Below, piece by piece: positions 40,845 to 50,036 of a stretch of DNA of 52,896 nucleotides. This DNA comes from Desulfurococcaceae archaeon (GTDB lineage: Archaea; Thermoproteota; Thermoprotei_A; Sulfolobales; NBVN01). Under the pieces are notes generated by a model that saw nothing but the letters and a program-made list of their open reading frames with translations, was not told where the DNA came from and ran no database searches. The stretch spans positions 1 through 52,896 of the forward strand of contig JAJHQR010000003.1 in the NCBI GenBank assembly GCA_020833255.1. The letters are read 5' to 3'. The stretch's first letter is position 1; the number at the start of each line of letters is the position of its first letter. Made by a program: the position numbers and the translations under genes.

Positions 40845-42143
40845 TTGAGGTTGATGAGCAGGAAGAGACTAGAAGGTTTCACACGCTTCGAGAAGTATGA
40901 GGACGCTCTCTCAAGGCTATTGACTCAAGTCAGTGTAGCCATTGAGTCGGAGATGGTGCCGGTTACGGACGCTGCCGGCAGGGTGGCTGCTGAAGACACG
41001 TATAGTTTGAGAGACTACCCGCCCGTTGATAGGGCCGCGTTAGACGGCTACGCGGTGAAATCGCTGGACGTGCTGAGCGCCTCGCCTAGCAACCCGGTAA
41101 TACTGAGACTCGTGGGGAGTGTTGAGGCAGGGGAGATCCCTAAATTCACCGTTAACGTTGGGGAGGCAGCCATAGTTTTCACGGGTGCTACGATGCCGGA
41201 AGGCTCGGACGCGGTAATCCCTTTCGAGGAAGCGGTCAGGAAAGAGAGCTATGTCTACGTATTAAGACCTGCTCAAAAATACAAGAACGTTAGTAGGGCT
41301 GGCGAGGATATCAAGAAAGGCGACTTAATAATTAAGAGGGGTCTTACCGTAAGACCTTGGCACGTGGCCGCGTTAATTGAGGCAGGAATCACGGAAATAA
41401 AGGTTTTTAAGAAGCCTAGGGTAGGGATCGTAAACGTCGGGAATGAGTTGCTGGCCGGGGGAGGCGGTAAGATACCTAATTCAACGGGACCTCTAATACA
41501 CGCGTACCTGAAAGAACTTGGTTGCGAGCCCGTCTTAATAGGTGTGGTGCCTGACGACGTGGAAGAAATATCTAGCACGGTCTCAAGGGTTTTAAGAGAC
41601 TTCGACATCCTCGTAATGACCGGGGGGACTTCTGTTGGAGGTAAGGATTTAGTTCCTGAAGCTCTCTCTAGGGTTAAGAGCGCGAGCTTAATTTTCCACG
41701 GCGTTAACCTGAGGCCCGGCAGAACTGCTGGGGCATACTTAATTGAGGGTAAGCCGGTGCTAATGTTTTCAGGCCTGCCCGTAGCAGCTTTAGTAGGTCT
41801 TGAAGCGTTCGTTAAACCCTTAATAAGGAAGCTCATGGGAGCCGCCCCGTTACCGGAACCAACCGTGAGGGTTAGGGTGCGTAGGAGGGTGGCCAACGTC
41901 GTGGGTTTCAAGTCTTTCTTTAGAGTAGTTGTTTACCGCGAAAACAACGAACTCTTCATGGAACCCCTTAGATTATCAGGGTCCGGAATCATATCAACCC
42001 TCTTAAAAGGTAACGCTATATTGGTCGTTGACGAGAATATAGAGGGATATGATGAGGACGACTACGTGAACGTTATTTTAATAGGGCCTATATACGAGAA
42101 GAGACCTGAGTTCTTAGATCAAGAAGCCTCGACATCTTCTTAA
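40845..42143 (+). CDS. moeA: Molybdopterin molybdenumtransferase MoeA
   Basis: Inserts Mo or W into molybdopterin. Conserved motifs: YPPVDRAALDGYAVKS near residue 58, GEAAIVFTGATMPEGSDAVI near 108, GEDIKKGDLIIKRG near 148, VGIVNVGNEL near 190 and MTGGTSVGGKDL near 259; RPGRTAGAYLIEGKPV and FSGLPVAAL complete the core. 432 residues. Start is TTG 40845 or ATG 40854 with GAGG just upstream. It implies Mo/W enzymes such as aldehyde or formate oxidoreductases elsewhere. Confidence 0.93.
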   Translation: MRLMSRKRLEGFTRFEKYEDALSRLLTQVSVAIESEMVPVTDAAGRVAAEDTYSLRDYPPVDRAALDGYAVKSLDVLSASPSNPVILRLVGSVEAGEIPKFTVNVGEAAIVFTGATMPEGSDAVIPFEEAVRKESYVYVLRPAQKYKNVSRAGEDIKKGDLIIKRGLTVRPWHVAALIEAGITEIKVFKKPRVGIVNVGNELLAGGGGKIPNSTGPLIHAYLKELGCEPVLIGVVPDDVEEISSTVSRVLRDFDILVMTGGTSVGGKDLVPEALSRVKSASLIFHGVNLRPGRTAGAYLIEGKPVLMFSGLPVAALVGLEAFVKPLIRKLMGAAPLPEPTVRVRVRRRVANVVGFKSFFRVVVYRENNELFMEPLRLSGSGIISTLLKGNAILVVDENIEGYDEDDYVNVILIGPIYEKRPEFLDQEASTSS

Positions 42144-42195
42144 AGCTTGAACATATCTCACGAACCGAAGAATGCGTTCATGACACGTTGTTAGT

Positions 42196-42268
42196 GGGGC
42201 CGCGGGGATTTGAACCCCGGACCACGGGGACCCAAGCCCCGCATTCTACCAAGCTAAACTACGGCCCC
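42196..42268 (-). tRNA. tRNA-Pro (anticodon TGG)
   Basis: 73-nt cloverleaf on the reverse strand: acceptor GGGGCCG/CGGCCCC, D arm GTTT with AGCTTGGTA loop, anticodon stem CGGGG/CCCCG around loop CTTGGGT (anticodon TGG), variable TGGTC, T arm CGGGG-TTCAAAT-CCCCG. No intron is seen and the 3' CCA is not encoded. Confidence 0.95.
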
Positions 42269-42332
42269 TAACCTACAAAACAATAAGGAACCAGACATAT
42301 ATATTTCTTATGATGTTCGGGGCGGCGCGAAC

Positions 42333-43298
42333 TTACTCAGTAACCAACACTTCAATCTTGTTCGTTATCTCTTCCTTTATTTTCTTAGTGAATTCCTTAA
42401 GTGAGCCACCGTCTTTCAAGAGTTTCTCGAATTCTTTGAATAGGTTGGTTTGCGGCATGCTTACCTCCTTGATTACTTTGTTGAGTTTCTCGCTTATTAC
42501 TAAATAAAGTTCTAGAGATCTTCTTAAGGCCCTCTTCTCTATGTCTAGTCCGTTCATTCTCGTGAAGGCTGCGTGTTCTTTAATCGTTTTTGCTAGCGGC
42601 TCCACGCTAGCTATGCTCAGAGCGTTCGTTAAGATGACTTTCGGAGTCCAACCCCTCTTCACAACGGAGTCTAACGCGAAGAGTACTTGGTTGTAGGTTA
42701 GGTTAGCTCCCGGTAGGTCGGCTTTATTTACTACGTACACGTCCCCGATCTCCATTATGCCGGCTTTAATAGCTTGTATCTCATCGCCTGACTCAGGCAT
42801 TAAGACGACGACTATAGTGTCAGCTACGCTCATTATCCTCGTGCTGAACTGCCCTGCCCCAGGAGTTTCTAGGATTATGTAATCAAATCCTAGACGCTCA
42901 AGCAACTCGATGGTGAGTAAAGTCTTCAGAGGTAATGATTCCTCCTCACGCGTCGTCATAGACCTGATGTACACTTCCTTAGGAACGTCCTTCATCCTGA
43001 CCCTATCACCCATTACGGCTCCCCCAGTAATAGGGGATCTAGGATCAACCGCTATGACGGCGATCGAGTTGCCCTCACGAGCTAAGAGGGTGGCTACAGC
43101 GTTTATTAATGTAGACTTGCCCACGCCGGCCGACCCAGTGAACCCTACCACGTGAGCGGTTTTAGGCTGGTACGGGATTTGAGTAATCACTGAAATCGAG
43201 TTTAGCGGGTTTTCCTCAATTAAGGTTATTAGCTTACTTATTGATGCCTTATCTCTCTTAAGAGCTCCGTTAATGAGTCTCGCGACGTCGATACTCAT
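42333..43298 (-). CDS. meaB: Methylmalonyl-CoA mutase-associated GTPase MeaB (ArgK)
   Basis: G3E-family GTPase chaperone that protects B12-dependent methylmalonyl-CoA mutase. Walker A GFTGSAGVGKSTLINA near residue 55; AVDPRSPITGGAVMGDRVRM near 85 is the characteristic MeaB stretch; ILETPGAGQFS with switch II and VNKADLPGANL (NKxD) follow. 321 residues. It overlaps thrC by 4 nt. With the BCCP/carboxyltransferase pair it supports a propionyl- or succinyl-CoA route. Confidence 0.92.
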   Translation of the reverse strand: MSIDVARLINGALKRDKASISKLITLIEENPLNSISVITQIPYQPKTAHVVGFTGSAGVGKSTLINAVATLLAREGNSIAVIAVDPRSPITGGAVMGDRVRMKDVPKEVYIRSMTTREEESLPLKTLLTIELLERLGFDYIILETPGAGQFSTRIMSVADTIVVVLMPESGDEIQAIKAGIMEIGDVYVVNKADLPGANLTYNQVLFALDSVVKRGWTPKVILTNALSIASVEPLAKTIKEHAAFTRMNGLDIEKRALRRSLELYLVISEKLNKVIKEVSMPQTNLFKEFEKLLKDGGSLKEFTKKIKEEITNKIEVLVTE

Positions 43299-44341
43299 AT
43301 AGTCATTCCTCCGGAAACGTGTTTGATGCCGTTACCCGTTAATATGACCACGACCTTCCCGGAAATACTCTTCTCCTTCATTAACTCTCTCGCTACCGCA
43401 TAGCCGTAAGCGCTCGTGGGCTCGGCTACAACCCCCTCCCTCCACAACTCCCTCAGGTACGGCACCGCTAACTCGTCATCTATTACCGCGTATAAGCCCT
43501 CTAATTCTTTAAGGATTTTAGCAACGTGCTGTAGCCTCGGGGCGTCAGTTAACCTTATCCCGTCAGGGAGCTGAGCTCTAGACCTGCAAACACTCACGCA
43601 AGGTTTGTAATACTTGGTGAGTGACTCATAACCGCATGCTTGAACAGCCACCAGCTTCGGAACACGCTTAACTACCCCGGCCTCAACTAACTCCATATAA
43701 CCCTTCCACAAACCTATGAGGAGGGTGCCGCTAGCTAGCGGACTAACGACGTAGTCTACCTCGCCTAACCCCCTAACTAGTTCTAGCGCTAGATCTTTCA
43801 TACCTTCTAGGAAGTAGGGGTTGATTCTATGCCCTACGTAACACCCCTCCGGATCACTTACGGCAAGCCTAGCAGCCTCGTCCCTCGTAGGAGCCTCCAC
43901 CACCTCAGCACCCAGAGCTTTAAGCATGTTTTTCTTGCCTGCCGGCGCGTCGTAGGGTACGTAAATCCTGGCTTTTATGCCGGCACGCCCGGCGTAAGCA
44001 GAGTATGAAATCCCCGCATTACCTGATGAATCCTCGATAACCAGCTTACAACCCCTGCTCAAAGCTTCTGAAACCGCCGTGACAGCGCCTCTGTCTTTGA
44101 ACGAACCTGATGGGTTAAGGTAATCTAACTTCAAGTAAATACCTTCCCTAGACTTTATCACGGGGGTCCTACCCTCGCCGAGGGTTACGAGCCTTAACTC
44201 CCTAGGAATTAACGTGCCGTCCTCCCTCAAAGACGTACGAAAATCACTATCTACTAAGAGCGGCTCACCGCAGTGCTCGCACACATATAACCCGGGCCTG
44301 TACTCAGTCTGAAAACCACACCTCCAACACACTAACCTCAC
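43295..44341 (-). CDS. thrC: Threonine synthase
   Basis: PLP enzyme making threonine from phosphohomoserine. Zinc ribbon CWRC...CEHC at the N-terminus; the PLP lysine is intact in NPSGSFKDRGAVTA near residue 80; DSSGNAGISYSAYAGRAG binds the cofactor ring; VSPLASGTLLIG is the phosphate cup, VILTGNGIKH the C-terminal contact. 348 residues. This is the functional counterpart of the lysine-less protein at 7897. It is co-transcribed with meaB (4-nt overlap). Confidence 0.9.
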   Translation of the reverse strand: MRLVCWRCGFQTEYRPGLYVCEHCGEPLLVDSDFRTSLREDGTLIPRELRLVTLGEGRTPVIKSREGIYLKLDYLNPSGSFKDRGAVTAVSEALSRGCKLVIEDSSGNAGISYSAYAGRAGIKARIYVPYDAPAGKKNMLKALGAEVVEAPTRDEAARLAVSDPEGCYVGHRINPYFLEGMKDLALELVRGLGEVDYVVSPLASGTLLIGLWKGYMELVEAGVVKRVPKLVAVQACGYESLTKYYKPCVSVCRSRAQLPDGIRLTDAPRLQHVAKILKELEGLYAVIDDELAVPYLRELWREGVVAEPTSAYGYAVARELMKEKSISGKVVVILTGNGIKHVSGGMTI

Positions 44342-44408
44342 GTCATCACACCGACAAAATATTTTCTCAAATTATTATAAGAACACATTAAAGACCTGAA
44401 AAATTTGA

Positions 44409-45881
44409 TTAAGTGCTGGAACGCATCATCATGGGGAAGGGGATTACTTCCTTTATTGATGTCTGCCCGGTGAATATCATCACTAACCTATCTATCCCTA
44501 ACCCTAAGCCGCCTGCCGGCGGCATCCCGTACTCGAGAGCTTCCACGAAGTCCCAATCATAAGGGTGTGCTTCAGCATCACCTAACTTCCTCCTCTCCTC
44601 CTCCTGCTTAAAGTACGTTTCCTGAAGTACCGGGTCGTTTAACTCTGTGAAGGCGTTAGCTAACTCCATGCCGGCGATGTATAACTCAAACCTCTCAGCA
44701 TACTCGGGGTTCAGCCTATGAGGCTTGGCTAGAGGAGATGATGACGCTGGGAAATCAATCACGAAAGTAGGCTGTATTAAGTGTTGAGCCCCCACCAACC
44801 TATCGAAAAGCTTTACTATAGCCCTACCCCTATCGTAACCACCCGGTAGTGTGAGGCTGTATGTCCTTAGAAGATCTCTTAAGTCGTCATCACTCAATAC
44901 ATCGACGTTGACCCCCGCAAACTCCCTCAACCCATCAACCATCCTAACCCTCCTGTAAGGAGGTCTCAAATCTATCTCAACGTTTGATTCCCCGACGGGA
45001 TAGCTCACCTTAGTAGTTCCTAGAACCTTCTCAGCCACAGTGCTTATTAGTTCTTCCGTAAGCCTCATCACGTCATTGTAATCCGCGTAAGCTTGGTAAG
45101 CCTCCATCATAGTGAATTCCGGGTTGTGTTGCACGTCTATGTCCTCGTTCCTGAAGTTCTTACCTATCTCGAAAACCTTGTTGAAGCCCCCTACCAAAAA
45201 CCTCTTCAAGTACAGCTCGAGAGATATCCTCAAATACCAGTCCTCGCCGAGTGCTTGAATCCTGGTTATGAAGGGTTTCGCGGCGGCGCCGCCGTAAACC
45301 GGCTGAAGTATGGGGGTCTCAACCTCTATGAATCCCTTACCCCACATGAACTTCCTTATCTCAGCTATGGTATTGAATCGCGTTTCAAAAATCTTCCTTA
45401 CTTGCGGGGTCATCATTAAGTCTAGGTAGCGCTTCCTGTACCTGACTTCAGGATCCAGTATTTTATGACCCCACTTAACGGGAGGGGATCTCAGAGCCTT
45501 CACTATGAGCTGGTATTCCCTGACGTTAATGGTTAGCTCCCCTTTCTGAGTGTAGAAGAGCTCCCCCCTCACGTTTATGAAATCACCTAAGTTAACGTAC
45601 CTCAAGAATTGCTCGAAACCCTCATTACCTACGTTACCAGCGTTTACTGAGAGCTGTATTCTGTAGCCGTCGTCTATTAAGTCAACGAACACTAGCTTAC
45701 CATGCCTTCTGAGACTAGCCACCCTGCCGGCGGTAGCGACTACCTCACCAACCTTGGGGTTACTGACTATGTTCTTGACGGGCACGTAACCTAGGCTAAG
45801 CACGTGTGGGTAGGGGTTAATCCCCTTCCTCATCAACTCCTCTCTTAAACTCTTCCTGAAATCCCTCTCAACACTCATCAA
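44409..45881 (-). CDS. lysS: Lysyl-tRNA synthetase, class II
   Basis: Class IIb LysRS. OB-fold anticodon domain in residues 45-140 (VATAGRVASLRRHGKLVFVD); linker DPEVRYRKRYLDLM, motif 1 region GFIEVETPILQPVYGGAAAK, motif 2 NKVFEIGKNFRNEDIDVQHNP, motif 3 AGGLGLGIDRLVMIFTG, ending IKEVIPFPMM. 490 residues. Many euryarchaea use class I LysRS instead; class II here fits a crenarchaeote. Confidence 0.93.
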   Translation of the reverse strand: MMSVERDFRKSLREELMRKGINPYPHVLSLGYVPVKNIVSNPKVGEVVATAGRVASLRRHGKLVFVDLIDDGYRIQLSVNAGNVGNEGFEQFLRYVNLGDFINVRGELFYTQKGELTINVREYQLIVKALRSPPVKWGHKILDPEVRYRKRYLDLMMTPQVRKIFETRFNTIAEIRKFMWGKGFIEVETPILQPVYGGAAAKPFITRIQALGEDWYLRISLELYLKRFLVGGFNKVFEIGKNFRNEDIDVQHNPEFTMMEAYQAYADYNDVMRLTEELISTVAEKVLGTTKVSYPVGESNVEIDLRPPYRRVRMVDGLREFAGVNVDVLSDDDLRDLLRTYSLTLPGGYDRGRAIVKLFDRLVGAQHLIQPTFVIDFPASSSPLAKPHRLNPEYAERFELYIAGMELANAFTELNDPVLQETYFKQEEERRKLGDAEAHPYDWDFVEALEYGMPPAGGLGLGIDRLVMIFTGQTSIKEVIPFPMMMRSST

Positions 45882-45976
45882 GCCCTACCTAACCTAACAA
45901 TACGTGATGGGTTAAAAATATGTGAGTCACGAGAGACACTTAAAAATCTCCCTTAATGTAGTATTCGGTGAGTAGT

Positions 45977-46195
45977 GTGCCCGTCGAAGTATACGACAAG
46001 AACAAATTTATAGAGTTGTCGGCTAGGGCGGAGGTATGTAGGGTCGTGAGGAAAGAGAAGGAAGGGATAGCTAAGGTCAAGGCTAGAACGAAAAGATATC
46101 TCTACACGATAAAAATACCTTTAAACGAATTAGAGGAATTCGTTAAGCAACTGAAGTGTAAGGAAGTTGTTGAAGTAGGTAAGAAGACCTCATAA
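45977..46195 (+). CDS. rpl38e: Ribosomal protein eL38
   Basis: Small 60S-type ribosomal protein found in eukaryotes and Thermoproteota. The translation from GTG 45977 (MPVEVYDKNKFIEL) shows the eL38 pattern: SARAEVCRVVRKEKEGIAKV, KARTKRYLYTIKI and a C-terminal VKQLKCKEVVEV. 72 residues. I prefer this start over GTG 45968 because GGTGAG then sits 4-5 nt upstream and M-P-V-E is the usual beginning. Divergent from lysS. Its presence supports the crenarchaeal assignment. Confidence 0.82.
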   Translation: MPVEVYDKNKFIELSARAEVCRVVRKEKEGIAKVKARTKRYLYTIKIPLNELEEFVKQLKCKEVVEVGKKTS

Positions 46196-46249
46196 ACTTT
46201 TTATGTTGAAGAACCGGGAAGCACGCAATTAGTGAGCTCTTTAGGGTCA

Positions 46250-46308
46250 GGTTTTCAGAGCGGATTACTCACATCATTACTTCAGAGATCGAGGACTTCA
46301 TCACGATG
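46250..46308 (-). ncRNA. C/D box sRNA (2'-O-methylation guide)
   Basis: On the reverse strand all four boxes are present in order: C GTGATGA (46304-46298), guide AGTCCTCGATCT, D' CTGA (46285-46282), spacer, C' TGATGTGA (46276-46269), guide GTAATCCGCT, D CTGA (46258-46255). Box spacing matches archaeal dual-guide sRNAs. By the D+5 rule the guides would direct Cm within AGATCGAGGACT and Gm within AGCGGATTAC of rRNA or tRNA. A TATA-like ATTAATAT about 25 nt upstream supports transcription on this strand. Confidence 0.8.
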
Positions 46309-46321
46309 TTTAAAGCCGCTT

Positions 46322-46365
46322 CACCCCATATTAATTCTTGAACTGAAGTTAATATGTTCGGGGTG
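46322..46365. promoter_or_regulatory. Palindromic bidirectional promoter between C/D sRNA and rpiA
   Basis: CACCCC-ATATTAATTC (46322-46337) is the inverted complement of GAAGTTAATAT...GGGGTG (46345-46365) around a 7-nt centre, with small bulges. Each AT-rich arm is a TATA-like box: the left one lies about 25 nt from the sRNA C box, the right one about 23 nt from the rpiA start. If transcribed instead, the hairpin would hide the rpiA GGTGAGGG ribosome site. Confidence 0.6.
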
Positions 46366-46370
46366 AGGGT

Positions 46371-47066
46371 TTGGAGGAAGCTCAGGTAGCTCGCTTAGCC
46401 GCGGTTACTGAAGCACTCAAGTTCTTGGAGGGGAGGGAATTAATAGGTTTAGGGACTGGCAACACCACGGAACTCTTCATTAAAAAAGCTCATGAGAGGG
46501 GGTTGCTGAGGGGTAAGTCTTTAGTAACCACTTCAGCGAGGACCGCGACTGTCTTAGCGGAGCTAGGTTATATGGACGTTAACGTCTTATCCGTTGAGGA
46601 ACTCGACCTCTACGTGGACTCAGCTGACGAGGTAGATTTAGAGGGTAGGATGCTTAAGGGTGGTGGGGCGGCTCTGACCATGGAGAAGCTACTGGCTAAG
46701 CACTCACGATTAAGAGTCTTCGTCGTTGATGAATCTAAGCTAGTAAGTAAGCTCTGCGTGAAGCACCCTATACCGGTCGAGGTCTTACCTAACGCGTTGA
46801 GAATGATCTTAAATGACTTGAGGAAGCTCGGCGCGCGAGCCTCACCCAGAGAATGCAACGGAAAGAAAGGACCTGTGGTGAGCGATGTAGGAGGCTTCAT
46901 AATCGACGTAATACCGCCGGATAACATGGAGTTAAGCGAGTTCACTAAAAAATTGAAGAGCCTTACCGGAGTCATAGAAGTAGGTCTCTTCCTAGATGAG
47001 GCGGACATAGTCATCGTAGGTTTAAAGGACGGGAGTGTGAGGTATATAAGAAGAACTCGCGAGTAG
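46371..47066 (+). CDS. rpiA: Ribose-5-phosphate isomerase A
   Basis: Interconverts ribose-5-P and ribulose-5-P. IGLGTGNTTELFIKKAHERG near residue 25 is the phosphate loop; YVDSADEVDLEGRMLKGGGA near 79 holds the catalytic Asp/Glu; VDESKLVSKL and PVEVLPNAL follow, and SDVGGFIIDV is conserved. 231 residues. TTG start, GGTGAGGG 2-3 nt upstream, very close to the right TATA-like box, so the transcript is nearly leaderless. Confidence 0.93.
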   Translation: MEEAQVARLAAVTEALKFLEGRELIGLGTGNTTELFIKKAHERGLLRGKSLVTTSARTATVLAELGYMDVNVLSVEELDLYVDSADEVDLEGRMLKGGGAALTMEKLLAKHSRLRVFVVDESKLVSKLCVKHPIPVEVLPNALRMILNDLRKLGARASPRECNGKKGPVVSDVGGFIIDVIPPDNMELSEFTKKLKSLTGVIEVGLFLDEADIVIVGLKDGSVRYIRRTRE

Positions 47067-47071
47067 CTAAC

Positions 47072-48067
47072 TCAGTACCCTACCTCCCCCTTCTCAACCC
47101 CTCTTTTAACTAAGTACTCGTAGGCAGATAACGCTGCGAGAGCGCCTTCAGCAACCGCAGTAACTACCTGATCAAACTTCTTTTTATGGGGTCCGCCCGT
47201 GCAGTCGCCTGCAGCGAATAAGCCTTCCACGTTTGTTTTCTGCCCGGGCTCCACCACCACGTAGCCATACTCATCTAGCTTAAGCCCTATCCTAGCGAAG
47301 AATTCCTTAGGTGGTTCTGACCCTATCTCTATCAACACCCCTTCTACCTCGATCTTCCTGGCCTCGTGCGTGACTAGATTCTCTACCTCAACCCACTCAA
47401 CGGACTTACTGCCTCCGATACTCTTGATCACTGAATTCAATACTAGCTCTATTTTCGGGTGGTTAGTTACGGACTTAACGTACACGTCGTATGCTCTGAA
47501 AGAATCTCTCCTATGTATTAAGTAGACTTTAGTAGCGTATGAGGTCATCAGCAGAGCTGATTGAAGAGCTGAGTTGCCGCCACCTACTACAGCAACTACC
47601 TTGTCTTTGAATAAGGGGGCGTCGCACGCGGCACAATACGTAACACCCCTACCAGCGAATTCCGCCTCGCCCGGAACGCCTAGTCTTCGCCTCCTACTAC
47701 CTACAGCTAAGATCACCGTCCTGGCCTTGAAGACAGTTCCCGACTTAGTCGAGACTCTGAATAGGTCGTTCTCTTTCGCGACCTCCGTCACGGAATCCAT
47801 ATAGATCGGTACATCATACTTCTTAACATGCTCTATGAACTTCTTAGCTAACTCCGGACCGAAAATCTCTTGTATCCCTATGTAGTCATCGACTATGCCC
47901 GCCTCGTTCAGGGTCCCCCCTAGGTTCTCGCCGACGCAGGCGGTCTTAAGCCCTAACCTCTTAGAGTATAGAGCTGCTGAAAGCCCTGCCGGGCCAGCCC
48001 CAATAATCAAGACGTCCAGGACTTCCGCTTCACGAGGTTTTCTCGGAATCCCGAGCCTGAAACCCAT
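47072..48067 (-). CDS. trxB: Thioredoxin reductase
   Basis: FAD flavoprotein passing electrons to thioredoxin. FAD motif DVLIIGAGPAGLSAALYSKR near residue 17, redox pair CAACD near residue 147, second dinucleotide motif VAVVGGGNSALQSALL near 163, and the FAD end FAAGDCTGGPHKKFDQVV-like block near 290. 331 residues. Convergent with rpiA, 5 bp apart. Possible partner of the thioredoxin-like protein at 26528. Confidence 0.92.
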   Translation of the reverse strand: MGFRLGIPRKPREAEVLDVLIIGAGPAGLSAALYSKRLGLKTACVGENLGGTLNEAGIVDDYIGIQEIFGPELAKKFIEHVKKYDVPIYMDSVTEVAKENDLFRVSTKSGTVFKARTVILAVGSRRRRLGVPGEAEFAGRGVTYCAACDAPLFKDKVVAVVGGGNSALQSALLMTSYATKVYLIHRRDSFRAYDVYVKSVTNHPKIELVLNSVIKSIGGSKSVEWVEVENLVTHEARKIEVEGVLIEIGSEPPKEFFARIGLKLDEYGYVVVEPGQKTNVEGLFAAGDCTGGPHKKKFDQVVTAVAEGALAALSAYEYLVKRGVEKGEVGY

Positions 48068-48134
48068 CTCAAACCCTCAATAACTAGTTATTTGAGGAGG
48101 AGTAAATAAAGATGTGTGAGAATGGTGTGGGTTC

Positions 48135-48818
48135 ATGAAGTATCGTGAGCTACTCTACGACCTATTGTTTAACTACGTGGAAGCTCTTGAGTGCAGGGAT
48201 CTCAGCGTGACGGTTAATAGACCGGATATTAGGCAAGAGCTAATTAACGTGGTTAAATCGCTGAATGCTTCGGAAGGGTTGAGGAAGAACCTGAATTACT
48301 ACACTCAAGTCTACAAAGACTTCTTAAAGAACTACCTTAAGGCACCGTACAGCAAGACAGGGTACTCACCTGAGAATCTAGCCAGGACGTTCCTGAGAAA
48401 CCCACTCGCTAGAGTCAAGAACGATCTCGAAGGGATTAGATACGTGACAGAGTTGAAGACCTTCATACCCACGCTAATGGTGGATAGCGATAAGGTAAGC
48501 CTACCCCTAATACTCCGTAAAGCACTTAAACGTGAGACCATCCCCAGCCTTAAGTCAGTCTTAGAACTCTCGGGGTATGAGTTAGTCTTAGCAGATAGCG
48601 CGAACAGACCTATCTACGTACTCTTCTCGAAAAGGAACAAGCTCTACGCAGTAAGCAGGAATACCGCGAGAGTGATAGTGTTATCGTTCGGAGTGCACGG
48701 ACTCCCCAGATACTTCGTCAACCAATCAGTCAATACTTTCAAGAAATTAATAGCTATGTACTATCCTCAAAGCGTTTGCGAGCACTTGAACGTGAGGACA
48801 GTAGTGAAAACACCCTGA
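48135..48818 (+). CDS. Hypothetical protein
   Basis: 227 residues, not recognised. Helical first 130 residues (ELLYDLLFNYVEALECRDLS, RKNLNYYTQVYKDFLKNYL), then a beta-containing part (YELVLADSANRPIYVLFSKR, LYAVSRNTARVIVLSFG) and a helical tail. No membrane span. Divergent from trxB with about 67 bp between starts. Function unknown. Confidence 0.6.
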   Translation: MKYRELLYDLLFNYVEALECRDLSVTVNRPDIRQELINVVKSLNASEGLRKNLNYYTQVYKDFLKNYLKAPYSKTGYSPENLARTFLRNPLARVKNDLEGIRYVTELKTFIPTLMVDSDKVSLPLILRKALKRETIPSLKSVLELSGYELVLADSANRPIYVLFSKRNKLYAVSRNTARVIVLSFGVHGLPRYFVNQSVNTFKKLIAMYYPQSVCEHLNVRTVVKTP

Positions 48819-48892
48819 AAACTAAAGACTAAGACTTAAAGACTTATTTGATATTCTCAGAGTTTATGAGGGGGTCTTAAACGACGATTAAA

Positions 48893-49987
48893 GTGAACTC
48901 TCCGTACATAACGGAGGATGAGGTGCGGGAAGTAGTTAAGGTTCTGAGAAGTGGTAATCTGGCTGCGGGGGAGTACACTCGTTTATTCGAGGAGTCGTTC
49001 GCTAGGTACTTAGGGGTGAGACACGTCCTCACGGTAAGTAACGGTACGGTGGCTCTCTACCTAGCTCTCAAAGCCTTAGGTATCGGTCCTGGGGACGAGG
49101 TGGCTGTGCCGGATTTCACTTTCTTCGCAACCGCCTCGTCAGTAGTTCTAGCCGGGGGTAGGGTGATTCCAGTAGATATAGATTTGGAGACCTACAACAT
49201 AGACCCTAACGACTTAAGAGAAAGACTTACTGGGAAAACCAAGGCCGTCATACTCGTTCATTTATACGGTCAGCCAGCGGACGTGGATGGTGTGAGGGAG
49301 GTACTGGATGGTAAGACCGTCTTCCTGATTGAGGATTGCGCGCAGTCGCACGGGGCTGAGTATAAGGGGGTTAAGACAGGGTCTCTAGGCGTGGTAGCTG
49401 CTTTCAGCTTCTACGCTACGAAGAACTTGACTATGGGTGAGGGGGGTGCTGTAGCGACTAACCGAGACGATATAGCTGAGTATGTGAAGCTTCAGAGGAA
49501 TCACGGGCAGGTTGAGAAGTATTTCCATTCGGTGATTGGCTGGAACTTCAGGATAACCGATCTGCAAGCAGTGTTAGGCTACGTTCAGCTAGCTAAGCTG
49601 GATAAGATGAATGAGAGGAGGCGTGCTATAGCTAAGATATATAACGAGGAACTCACGGGAATTAAGTTTCTGAAGCTTCCTGTTGAGAAGTCGTACGCTA
49701 AGCACGTCTACCATCAATACACTGTGTGGGTTCACGGTGACGGCGTTAGGGATAGGTTGAGTGAGTTCCTCAGGGCTAGGGGGGTGCAGACAGCAGTTCA
49801 CTACCCCAATCCCGTACACATGCAGCCTGCTCTCAGGGATTACTTGGTCATGAGTAGGAAGCTAGTTAATTCTGTGGAAGCGTCTAAGCACGTCCTCTCA
49901 CTCCCTATGCACCCAGGCTTAAGCGACGAAGACGTTTTGACCGTCGTTGAATATATTAAGGAGTTTTTCAGGGATCTTAAAGTTTAG
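48893..49987 (+). CDS. DegT/DnrJ/EryC1/StrS-family aminotransferase
   Basis: PLP-dependent sugar aminotransferase. NSPYITEDEVREVVKVLRSG and SNGTVALYLALKALGIGPGD at the N-terminus, EDCAQSHGAEYKG (cofactor Asp/Gln) near 151, the PLP lysine in SFYATKNLTMGEGGAV near 182, and NFRITDLQAVLG near 223. 364 residues. These enzymes make amino sugars for surface glycans; no other sugar genes adjoin it, so substrate is open. GTG start. Confidence 0.9.
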   Translation: MNSPYITEDEVREVVKVLRSGNLAAGEYTRLFEESFARYLGVRHVLTVSNGTVALYLALKALGIGPGDEVAVPDFTFFATASSVVLAGGRVIPVDIDLETYNIDPNDLRERLTGKTKAVILVHLYGQPADVDGVREVLDGKTVFLIEDCAQSHGAEYKGVKTGSLGVVAAFSFYATKNLTMGEGGAVATNRDDIAEYVKLQRNHGQVEKYFHSVIGWNFRITDLQAVLGYVQLAKLDKMNERRRAIAKIYNEELTGIKFLKLPVEKSYAKHVYHQYTVWVHGDGVRDRLSEFLRARGVQTAVHYPNPVHMQPALRDYLVMSRKLVNSVEASKHVLSLPMHPGLSDEDVLTVVEYIKEFFRDLKV

Positions 49988-50036
49988 AGAAGTCTAAATT
50001 TTATTTATCTCTAAGCAAGTTATACTCGGTGATGGG

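Noticed and set aside
41273-41911. Long open frame antisense to moeA
   Set aside because: The sense strand encodes a clear MoeA; the antisense product has no domain logic and arises from codon bias.
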